Shown here: positions 1 through 5,531 of the stretch, piece after piece
Numbering within the stretch: the first letter of the stretch is position 1
How the letters are laid out: every line of letters starts with the position of its first letter
NCBI GenBank assembly: GCA_937885465.1
Contig: CAKZZM010000111.1
Location: 1 to 6,366 of the forward strand
Reading direction: 5' to 3'
DNA from: an uncultured Bacteroidales bacterium
GTDB taxonomy: Bacteria > Bacteroidota > Bacteroidia > Bacteroidales > Paludibacteraceae
DNA length: 6,366 bases
Notes under the pieces: generated by a model
Seen by the model: the letters and a program-made list of their open reading frames with translations, nothing else
What the model was told of the DNA's origin: nothing
The model's database searches: none
Position numbers and translations under genes: made by a program

Positions 1-101
1 AGATGAAGGCTCCGGCGGCGATGAAAGGTATGCATTTCCGCATGCAGGTGGGCGTTATGGACTACCTCGGTTGCGGCAAGGCTGAAGCAGAGGCTGAATA
101 G
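1..101 (+). CDS. 3' end of an unidentified gene (partial)
   Basis: An open frame enters from the left edge and stops at TAG 99-101. Codons are in phase with position 3, giving a 32-residue visible tail that begins MKAPAAMKG, contains a Met-rich stretch (RMQVGVMDYLGCGK) and ends in alternating Ala/Glu (AEAEAE). I do not recognise the family. It is probably the C-terminus of a longer protein, because the reading frame is open to the edge and the sequence is followed directly by a strong terminator. An ATG at position 3 exists but cannot be called the true start. By hand count, G+C is 34 of 60 in the first 60 bases, clearly higher than in most of the window. This suggests a core-genome gene bordering an accessory insert. 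Confidence 0.5.
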   Translation, partial: MKAPAAMKGMHFRMQVGVMDYLGCGKAEAEAE

Positions 102-112
102 TAATGGATACG

Positions 113-159
113 CAATAGAGCCGTCCAATTAGAACGGACGGCTCTATTGTACAATTTTT
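113..159 (+). terminator. Rho-independent terminator after the left-edge gene
   Basis: A perfect 14-bp inverted repeat (CAATAGAGCCGTCC at 113-126 with GGACGGCTCTATTG at 136-149) encloses a 9-nt loop. A five-T run follows at 155-159. It lies 11 nt after the TAG of the upstream gene, where a gene-end terminator is expected. The 3' side has the better T run, so it acts mainly on the + strand. It separates the GC-rich left gene from the AT-richer accessory block and means rhuM should have its own promoter. Confidence 0.9.
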
Positions 160-177
160 GAAGATTTAATTTTTTAT

Positions 178-1194
178 ATGAGCAAACAAAAGGAAATACA
201 ACGATTAACTGATAATAAAGTCATTCTCTATCAAGATGAGAATGGCTTAACTCGCATTGACGTGCGTTTTGCCCATGAGGATGTGTGGCTTCATCAAGAA
301 CAATTGGCGGAGATTTATGCTACTACACAACAGAATGTTAGTCAGCATATTCGCAATATTTACCAAGATGGTGAGTTGGCAGAAGAGGCAACTCACAAGA
401 AAATCTTGTTAGTTCGAGAGGAAGGCAACAGAAAAGTCAATCGCGACATCGACCACTATAATCTTGATGTTATTATTGCGCTTGGTTATCGTATTCAATC
501 ACAGGTAGCAACACGTTTCCGTCAGTGGGCAACACGTTTGTTGCATGAATATGTAGTCAAAGGGTTTGCTATGGATGATGAACGATTGAAACAAGGTGGT
601 GCGAGGTATTTCCGTGAGTTGCTACAACGCATTCGTGACATACGCAGTAGTGAGCGAAATTTCTATCAACAAGTAACTGATATTTATGCTACAAGCATTG
701 ATTACGATCCTCGTTCTGATACCACGAGAAAGTTCTTTGCAACCGTGCAGAACAAACTCCATTATGCAGTGCATGAGCACACGGCAGCCGAACTGATTTA
801 CGAAAGAGTAGATAATCAAAAGCCGTATGTTGGGATGACTAACTTCAAGGGTGATTATATAACAATTGATGATGTAAAGATAGCAAAGAATTACTTATCC
901 GAGATTGAGTTGCAGCGACTTAACCTTCTCGTCTCACAATTTTTGGATTTTGCAGAGTTCCAAGCTTTAGAGCAAAATCCAATGACAATGTTGCAGTGGG
1001 TGGAAGCATTGGATAATCAGATAGTTGCTCTACGTCGCAATGTATTGGAAGGTAACGGTACAATAAGTCATGAGGAGGCAATCAAGAAAGCCGAGCAGGA
1101 GTTTACTGTTTACCGTGAACGCGAGATGCGCCAACTTGAATCGGATTTCGATCGCGCCATTCGCGAACTCAATCTATTTAATCCAACCAACTAA
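178..1194 (+). CDS. rhuM: RhuM-family protein
   Basis: This 338-residue protein matches the RhuM (virulence RhuM) family in length and sequence. Near the N-terminus (about residues 36-62) is the family hallmark, WLHQEQLAEIYATTQQNVSQHIRNI, which reads like a winged-helix/HTH DNA-contacting segment. It is followed by the conserved YNLDVIIALGYRIQSQVATRFRQWA block (about residues 93-118) and LHEYVVKGFAMDDERL. The C-terminal half is charged and helical (EAIKKAEQEFTVYREREMRQLESDF). RhuM was named from a Salmonella pathogenicity island, and homologues are frequent next to restriction-modification genes. The biochemical activity is not established. No Shine-Dalgarno is seen before ATG 178; the upstream region is AT-rich, as is usual in Bacteroidota. 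AATTTTTG at 153-160 is a 7-of-8 match to the -7 consensus TAnnTTTG, but no convincing -33 TTTG is visible. The gene is intact. Confidence 0.93.
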   Translation: MSKQKEIQRLTDNKVILYQDENGLTRIDVRFAHEDVWLHQEQLAEIYATTQQNVSQHIRNIYQDGELAEEATHKKILLVREEGNRKVNRDIDHYNLDVIIALGYRIQSQVATRFRQWATRLLHEYVVKGFAMDDERLKQGGARYFRELLQRIRDIRSSERNFYQQVTDIYATSIDYDPRSDTTRKFFATVQNKLHYAVHEHTAAELIYERVDNQKPYVGMTNFKGDYITIDDVKIAKNYLSEIELQRLNLLVSQFLDFAEFQALEQNPMTMLQWVEALDNQIVALRRNVLEGNGTISHEEAIKKAEQEFTVYREREMRQLESDFDRAIRELNLFNPTN

Positions 1195-1330
1195 AATCCA
1201 TATGAAGTAGCAAGGAATCTCGAAAACGAGACGAAGACGAGCCGAGAGAATAGCGTAACAATAGTATAGGAAAAACATAACTAACACGATGCAGAGCCAT
1301 AATACATTGCGGCTCTAAAAAAGAAATATT
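1195..1330 (+). other. Intergenic gap with two small hairpins
   Basis: The 136 bp between rhuM and the next gene contain no credible gene. Two small dyads are visible: TCTCG-aaaa-CGAGA at 1218-1231, and AGAGCC (1293-1298) with GGCTCT (1311-1316) around a 12-nt loop. The second is followed by AAAAAA rather than T, so it is not a + strand terminator. It sits 14 nt before the ATG at 1331 and could affect translation of that gene. No Bacteroidota promoter consensus is seen, so the next gene may be co-transcribed with rhuM. Confidence 0.4.
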
Positions 1331-1669
1331 ATGGCAAAGGCAGAACTTGAACCTCCGTTTAATAGTGTCAGCGGCAAACTGTCCAAAGACAGTGAGATGT
1401 ATTTTACGCAACGCTTTGGTGCGACGGTAGTTAGCAACTACCCCAAGCACAAAGACCCTGCTAAGATAACCGATAGGCAAAAGGCTCGTTATGTCGTATT
1501 CCAACAAGCCGTTGCCGAGGCGGATATTGAACTAACCAACCCTCAACGCCGTGCATATTGGCAAGAGCAATTCAACGCACAGAAAGAACCGCGCAAATAC
1601 AAAACCTTCCGAGGCTATGTCATTGCACAACTAACAAATCAAATTTCAAACGAAAATAAAGAAAACTAA
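1331..1669 (+). CDS. Small basic protein of unknown function
   Basis: This 112-residue soluble protein begins MAKAELEPPFNSVSGKLSKDSEMYF. I cannot assign it to a named family. It has no signal peptide, no membrane segment and no cysteines. It is rich in Lys, Arg and Gln, with a probable helical middle (residues about 56-85, including NPQRRAYWQEQF) and a polar C-terminal tail. The N-terminal portion (SGKLSK...YFTQRFGATVVSNYP) has a beta-strand-like pattern. Normal codon use, a clear start and its full occupation of the gap make a real gene likely. No Shine-Dalgarno is present; an A-rich stretch precedes the ATG. It ends 8 nt before the -33 element of the promoter at 1677, so it is the last gene of the rhuM-side unit rather than the first of the restriction-modification operon. 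A nucleic-acid-associated role would suit the charge, but that is a guess. Confidence 0.75.
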   Translation: MAKAELEPPFNSVSGKLSKDSEMYFTQRFGATVVSNYPKHKDPAKITDRQKARYVVFQQAVAEADIELTNPQRRAYWQEQFNAQKEPRKYKTFRGYVIAQLTNQISNENKEN

Positions 1670-1676
1670 TATATAA

Positions 1677-1707
1677 TTGCATAAGTGCGAAATAAATTGT
1701 ACTTTTG
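1677..1707 (+). promoter_or_regulatory. Bacteroidota-type promoter for the structured RNA / R-M leader
   Basis: TTG at 1677-1679 (-33 element, consensus TTTG) and TACTTTTG at 1700-1707 (-7 element, a full match to TAnnTTTG) are separated by 20 nt, the expected spacing for the Bacteroidota primary sigma factor. The start site should fall a few nucleotides after 1707, around 1711-1715. That is almost exactly where the first strand of a long RNA stem begins (1711). This agreement is the best support for both the promoter and the RNA. Confidence 0.72.
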
Positions 1708-1710
1708 CAA

Positions 1711-2106
1711 TGTCTTTTCGGTAGAGTGTGCAAAGCGTTGCACTTTTAGGAGCGCAGGCGGCTCGCCTGCATGGTTTTGAAGCATTCCCATGCTTCACTA
1801 TCATCCTCAACTCACCGCAAAAGACACACATAACATATTTAACGAAAGGCGTTTGCTTGACGTTTGATTTCTGACCATCTGGAAAATTAGGAACTTTCAT
1901 AGAAAAAGACAGAGATTGAGCAAAGTAAATGCTTACGAGATGTATATATCTCGCCCATACTGTAGCATTATGCTACGGTATGTTGGTGCGTATATATGTC
2001 GGCGTGGGCTATTTATACTTGGTTCTCTTTCCTGTTGTAATGGTAATGCTAAGACCTGAGCGGTGGAGAATATCTTATTTTCAAGTATTGTTCCCACGCT
2101 TTTTTT
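1711..2106 (+). ncRNA. Predicted structured RNA (independent sRNA or attenuator leader)
   Basis: About 395 nt with its own promoter and a terminator-like 3' end, and no protein gene I can support. The 5' domain (1711-1826) closes with TGTCTTTT (1711-1718) against AAAAGACA (1819-1826). This continues through CGGT/ACCG and GAG/CTC with single-base bulges. It encloses three perfect hairpins: 1728-1743 (6 bp, loop AGCG), 1754-1770 (7 bp, loop GCT) and 1779-1796 (7 bp, loop TCCC). A middle element pairs ATTTCTG (1867-1873) with CAGAGAT (1910-1916), with one G-U. The 3' domain has CGAGAT/ATCTCG (1936-1941/1948-1953), a 12-bp hairpin (1956-1967/1971-1982, one G-U) and the terminator structure at 2001-2106. 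I cannot match it confidently to a named Rfam family. It lies 46 nt before the methyltransferase start with no other consensus promoter between, which favours a regulatory leader. Confidence 0.6.
2001..2106 (+). terminator. Compound terminator / attenuator hairpin with U7
   Basis: GCGTGGG (2002-2008) is complementary to CCCACGC (2093-2099), which is followed immediately by seven T residues (2100-2106). The long apical part is held by ATACTTG (2015-2021) with CAAGTAT (2082-2088), 7 bp perfect, and by TTCTC (2023-2027) with GAGAA (2066-2070). Stacked helices ending at a T run fit an intrinsic terminator with an unusually large apical domain. The left arm also pairs with GCCCAT at 1953-1958, so two folds are possible. 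Whether it ends an sRNA or attenuates the downstream operon cannot be decided from sequence. Confidence 0.6.
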
Positions 2107-2113
2107 GTTGTAC

Positions 2114-2137
2114 TATTCCGCAAGGGAACACGGAATA
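2114..2137 (+). promoter_or_regulatory. Hairpin just upstream of the methyltransferase start
   Basis: A perfect 7-bp dyad, TATTCCG (2114-2120) with CGGAATA (2131-2137), encloses a 10-nt loop. The loop contains GGGAACA (2124-2130), complementary to TGTTCCC (2089-2095) in the 3' arm region of the terminator, so a kissing or pseudoknot pairing is possible. The hairpin ends 14 nt before ATG 2152, where it could limit translation initiation or, as DNA, serve as an operator. No separate controller (C) protein gene is seen in this window. Confidence 0.45.
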
Positions 2138-2151
2138 AATACAGCATCCTA

Positions 2152-4032
2152 ATGAGATATATTGGCAGCAAAACAAAATTACTTCCTGCAATACAAGAAT
2201 TATTACAAGACAAGGAGTTAGCCTCAAACGGACTAAGATTTTGTGACCTCTTTGCTGGTACTTCTATAGTTGGTGATTATTTCCAAAACACTTACTGTGT
2301 TATAGCCAACGATTCATTGTATGCCGCTTATTGTCTGTCTCGTGGCAAACTATGTCACCCTTGCACATTTCAGCAATTAGGTTTTAATCCTTTTGAATAC
2401 TTCAATAATGCTGACACCGCAAATTATTTGCAGGGATTCTGCTACAATAATTTTGCCCCAAGCGTTTCGGGGTGCATGTATTTTTCAGATGCTAATGCAA
2501 GGCGAATAGATTATATTCGTGATACTATAGACCTCTGGCATGCAGACAATCTAATTAACAATGATGAGCGTTGCTATCTTATTGCCAGTCTATTAGAGAG
2601 CGCAAGCAAAGTTTCCAATGTAGCAGGCGTATATAGTGCATTTCTGCGAACATGGGATCCACGAGCCTTAAAGTCTATGCCTTTTATTCCAGTTGAAAAA
2701 ATCAATAATGCAAAATTTGATAATACCTATTATTGTGAAGATGCCAACGATGCGATAACTCACATTCAAGGTGATATTTTATATATTGACCCACCATACA
2801 CACCCACACAATATGTAAGTCAATATCATGTGTTAGAAACGATTGCACGCAATGATAACCCACAAACACATGGAGTTGGTGCACATAGAGATAATGGTAA
2901 TCAGATTTCTAAATGGTGCAAAGCCGAATATGTGGGGTATGAGTTTGAAAGACTTATAGCAGAGGCGAAATTTGAGCATATAATTTTTAGTTATAGCGAT
3001 GCGGGCATAATGACCAAAGAGTTTATTGAGCAAGTTTTGAAACGATACGCGGTCGAAGGGTCGTATGAGTGCAGAGATATTGATTTCATAAAATATCGAA
3101 GTACACGCAGCGTAAAAAAAGAGATTGTAGATAACAAACAAGGCTCAAAGCATTATGAATGGCTATTTTATATTAGGAAAAGGCAAACACCTATGTATAT
3201 TTCTCCATTGAATTATATAGGCGGTAAATTTCATATCATTCCATTTATTCAAGATAATACACCACAAAATATCAACATCTATTATGACTTGTTTGGAGGA
3301 GGGGCAACTGTAGGCATAAATGCAACGGCAGAAAAAATTATTTACAACGATATCAACTGGATTGTAAAAGATCTACTTTCGAAAATAAAAGAAGATGATA
3401 TAGGTTCGACTATCAAATACATAACCAAAACCATAAAGAAATATGGTTTAGCAAAAACCCAAAAAGAAGCCTATTACTCCCTGCGCACTGATTATAATTC
3501 AAAAGAACCCCACGACCGAAATCCATTAGATTTATATCTGCTCATTTGTTATGGTTTTGAGCATCAAATACGCTTTAATTCAAAAATGGAGTTCAACAAT
3601 CCAATCGGCAATTCTGGCTTTAATCAAGAAATGTTAGAGAAACTTATATCATTCCACTATATAGCCAATAAAAAGGATATTCCTTTTGCTTCTTCAGATT
3701 ATTTGACATATGAGGATAAAATAACTCCAAATGACTTTGTCTATTGTGACCCACCATATTTGAACTCATGCGGTGCATATAATGATGGCAAGCGTGGTTT
3801 TAATGGCTGGGATGAGCAGCAAGAACAAAAGTTACTTTCTTTCCTCTTGCGTTTGCATAGGCGAGGAGTACACTTTATGTTGTCAAATATGGCTGACCGA
3901 AATGGAAATACTAATACCACTATGCATAATTGGGTAAGAGACAATGGTTTTAGAATCATTTGCAACGATAAGGTAACTAAACGCAATCGCCAAGACCGAA
4001 TAGAAATACTAATCGTAAATTACGACTTATGA
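2152..4032 (+). CDS. Fused double-domain D12-class DNA adenine-N6 methyltransferase (M.FokI type)
   Basis: 626 residues holding two complete alpha-class (D12) adenine methyltransferase domains that use S-adenosylmethionine. Domain 1 has motif X YIGSK (3-7), motif I DLFAGTS (32-38), ND (53-54) and catalytic motif IV DPPY (213-216). Domain 2 has NYIGGK (354-359), motif I DLFGGGA (379-385), ND (399-400) and CDPPY (532-536). The MRYIGSK start, the total length and the layout agree with my memory of M.FokI (about 647 aa), whose two domains each methylate one strand of asymmetric GGATG/CATCC. The target here is therefore probably asymmetric; GGATG is a guess. The start at 2152 is supported by the family's N-terminal MRxIGSK. 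There is no Shine-Dalgarno. It is the first gene of the operon and overlaps the endonuclease by ATGA. The last glycine of FxGxG is replaced in both domains (S38, A385), although the family tolerates this. Confidence 0.95.
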   Translation: MRYIGSKTKLLPAIQELLQDKELASNGLRFCDLFAGTSIVGDYFQNTYCVIANDSLYAAYCLSRGKLCHPCTFQQLGFNPFEYFNNADTANYLQGFCYNNFAPSVSGCMYFSDANARRIDYIRDTIDLWHADNLINNDERCYLIASLLESASKVSNVAGVYSAFLRTWDPRALKSMPFIPVEKINNAKFDNTYYCEDANDAITHIQGDILYIDPPYTPTQYVSQYHVLETIARNDNPQTHGVGAHRDNGNQISKWCKAEYVGYEFERLIAEAKFEHIIFSYSDAGIMTKEFIEQVLKRYAVEGSYECRDIDFIKYRSTRSVKKEIVDNKQGSKHYEWLFYIRKRQTPMYISPLNYIGGKFHIIPFIQDNTPQNINIYYDLFGGGATVGINATAEKIIYNDINWIVKDLLSKIKEDDIGSTIKYITKTIKKYGLAKTQKEAYYSLRTDYNSKEPHDRNPLDLYLLICYGFEHQIRFNSKMEFNNPIGNSGFNQEMLEKLISFHYIANKKDIPFASSDYLTYEDKITPNDFVYCDPPYLNSCGAYNDGKRGFNGWDEQQEQKLLSFLLRLHRRGVHFMLSNMADRNGNTNTTMHNWVRDNGFRIICNDKVTKRNRQDRIEILIVNYDL

Positions 4033-5531
4033 GAAACATTATAGCACATATATTTTCAAGTAATTGGGAAACGTACAAAGAGTTCTATAAGGATGCTATT
4101 GTTCTTGCTTACGCAAAAGATAATATCAAAGTTAACAAACAAGAGATTTCACATAGACTGATAGTTGTTGCTGGTGATAGCATTCAGGCGCAACGCGCAC
4201 CTTCTTCTATACACAGCAGAACAATAAGCGTGTATGAAAATGAGGATATAAAGTACATAATCGGAATTTCTAATACTGGCTATGACGAAGACAAACGACA
4301 AGAAGTTGAAAATACAGGTGGCAAGTATAAATATGGGAATAGTGACTGGCACTCCAACACATTTCTTTGCCAAGGAATAAACAAAATTTTCACTCTTTAC
4401 TACAATACTATTGCTAATAATCCGCAAGTAAAATTGTATTTTTATCTGCTTGACACAAAAGGAGATAAAAGAAAATCATATACAAGTAATTGGTCAAATA
4501 TACTTACTTATCGCGAGTTAGCAACAATTGGTTTTGAAATACTAAACATTGATGACATAGATTTTAGCAGTTGGTCGGCTGTTGGATTTGTATATTACAA
4601 AGGGTGCAATATCGCTTATACCTCCTTTAATAAGTTCTTAAATGATATGGCATATATCTCCCATAGAAGCCATAGTAATTCACCTGCATATATTAAGTGT
4701 ATTGAGGATTACGATATTGAAAACGAAGCAAAATCAGATAAAGATTATAATGCCCCAAGTCAAGTAACAAAGTATATCTATACATTCAAAGTTCTTGGCG
4801 CACAAGCGTATGATTGCTTTCTTGCTATGTGGACATTAATCACGCTTGCAGATAAGGAACACAAACAATTAGAGTTCCTTTTTGCAAAGGAGAAATTTAA
4901 TTTCCGTTTGGGTCAAACAAACGAAAAACTAACAAACGATTTTCCATCCCCCATAACAACATTATTCTCTCTTATTGGGATAGATGTACATTATGAAACA
5001 ACCGAAGAAGTCCTGCAACAACTAAATAGAGAGAACGCTCAATATGAAACAGCAAAGAAGAATCATATCTTACGCAATCAAGAATTGTTTAGAAATAACA
5101 TAAGAGCCAAAGGAATACTTACTAAGTGCTACTTGTGTGGCTGTGAAATAGAAAGTATATTGCAAGCTGCTCACTTATGGGGAGTGGCACAAATTAAATC
5201 TGCCAGTCTAAAAACAATCAATTCTGCTCTGCGCGAACCTTCAATGGTTGATTTAGTAGATATTGAGTCTGAACATTGCAAGGAAGAATTTTATCGCCGT
5301 TATGTGCTTGCTAATTCAGGCGATAATGGTGTTTGGCTCTGTAATAATCACCATGGTCTTTTTGATAGCCATTATTTTTGCTTTGATTCTGAAACTGGTA
5401 AAGTTATAATTGATACAACTAAAGAGCCTGAAGCAATAGACTTTATTAAAGAACTTACACCTGACATGCAACTTACAGACGATGTTCTAACGCCAAGAAC
5501 AAAGAGTTTCTTAAAATATAGCCAATTATAA
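4029..5531 (+). CDS. HNH-family restriction endonuclease (probable)
   Basis: 500 residues with a C-terminal HNH_2-like (beta-beta-alpha-metal) nuclease domain at about 365-450. It shows C367-x2-C370 and C438-x2-H441 as probable zinc ligands, AH (381-382) supplying the likely general-base His, then N433-G434 and HHGLFD (441-446) completing the HNH signature. The first roughly 350 residues match nothing I know. They are presumably the target-recognition part, with a possible helical linker at about 325-360. The start overlaps the methyltransferase stop as ATGA, and the stop overlaps the next methyltransferase start, so it sits between two modification genes and is very likely their restriction partner. 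It is not related by eye to the FokI nuclease, although the methyltransferase is FokI-like. By position it should cut the same asymmetric target, perhaps outside it. A methyl-directed (type IV) nuclease is less likely given the two cognate methyltransferases. Confidence 0.88.
   Translation: MRNIIAHIFSSNWETYKEFYKDAIVLAYAKDNIKVNKQEISHRLIVVAGDSIQAQRAPSSIHSRTISVYENEDIKYIIGISNTGYDEDKRQEVENTGGKYKYGNSDWHSNTFLCQGINKIFTLYYNTIANNPQVKLYFYLLDTKGDKRKSYTSNWSNILTYRELATIGFEILNIDDIDFSSWSAVGFVYYKGCNIAYTSFNKFLNDMAYISHRSHSNSPAYIKCIEDYDIENEAKSDKDYNAPSQVTKYIYTFKVLGAQAYDCFLAMWTLITLADKEHKQLEFLFAKEKFNFRLGQTNEKLTNDFPSPITTLFSLIGIDVHYETTEEVLQQLNRENAQYETAKKNHILRNQELFRNNIRAKGILTKCYLCGCEIESILQAAHLWGVAQIKSASLKTINSALREPSMVDLVDIESEHCKEEFYRRYVLANSGDNGVWLCNNHHGLFDSHYFCFDSETGKVIIDTTKEPEAIDFIKELTPDMQLTDDVLTPRTKSFLKYSQL

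Noticed and set aside
1293..1316. AGAGCC/GGCTCT hairpin as a terminator
   Set aside because: The 3' side is followed by A residues and the stem is only 6 bp with a 12-nt loop; neither strand gives a stem followed by a T run.
1178..1507. 109-codon open frame on the - strand
   Set aside because: It overlaps the ends of rhuM and the 112-residue gene in antisense, has no recognisable domain, and reads like a shadow of the + strand coding sequence.
1929..2138. 69-codon hydrophobic open frame
   Set aside because: It lies wholly within the structured RNA and runs through the terminator arms and most of the following hairpin. It has no ribosome site or family resemblance, and its composition is explained by the stem sequences.
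1711..5531. RNA plus HNH protein as an OMEGA/HEARO (IscB-like) RNA-guided nuclease
   Set aside because: The HNH protein has no RuvC motifs or IscB layout, and it is overlapped on both sides by methyltransferase genes, which fits restriction-modification. The RNA is better explained as a leader or sRNA.
4029..5531. FokI-type PD-(D/E)XK cleavage domain
   Set aside because: Searched because the methyltransferase is FokI-like, but no convincing PD...(D/E)xK core was found; the HNH signature is clear instead.
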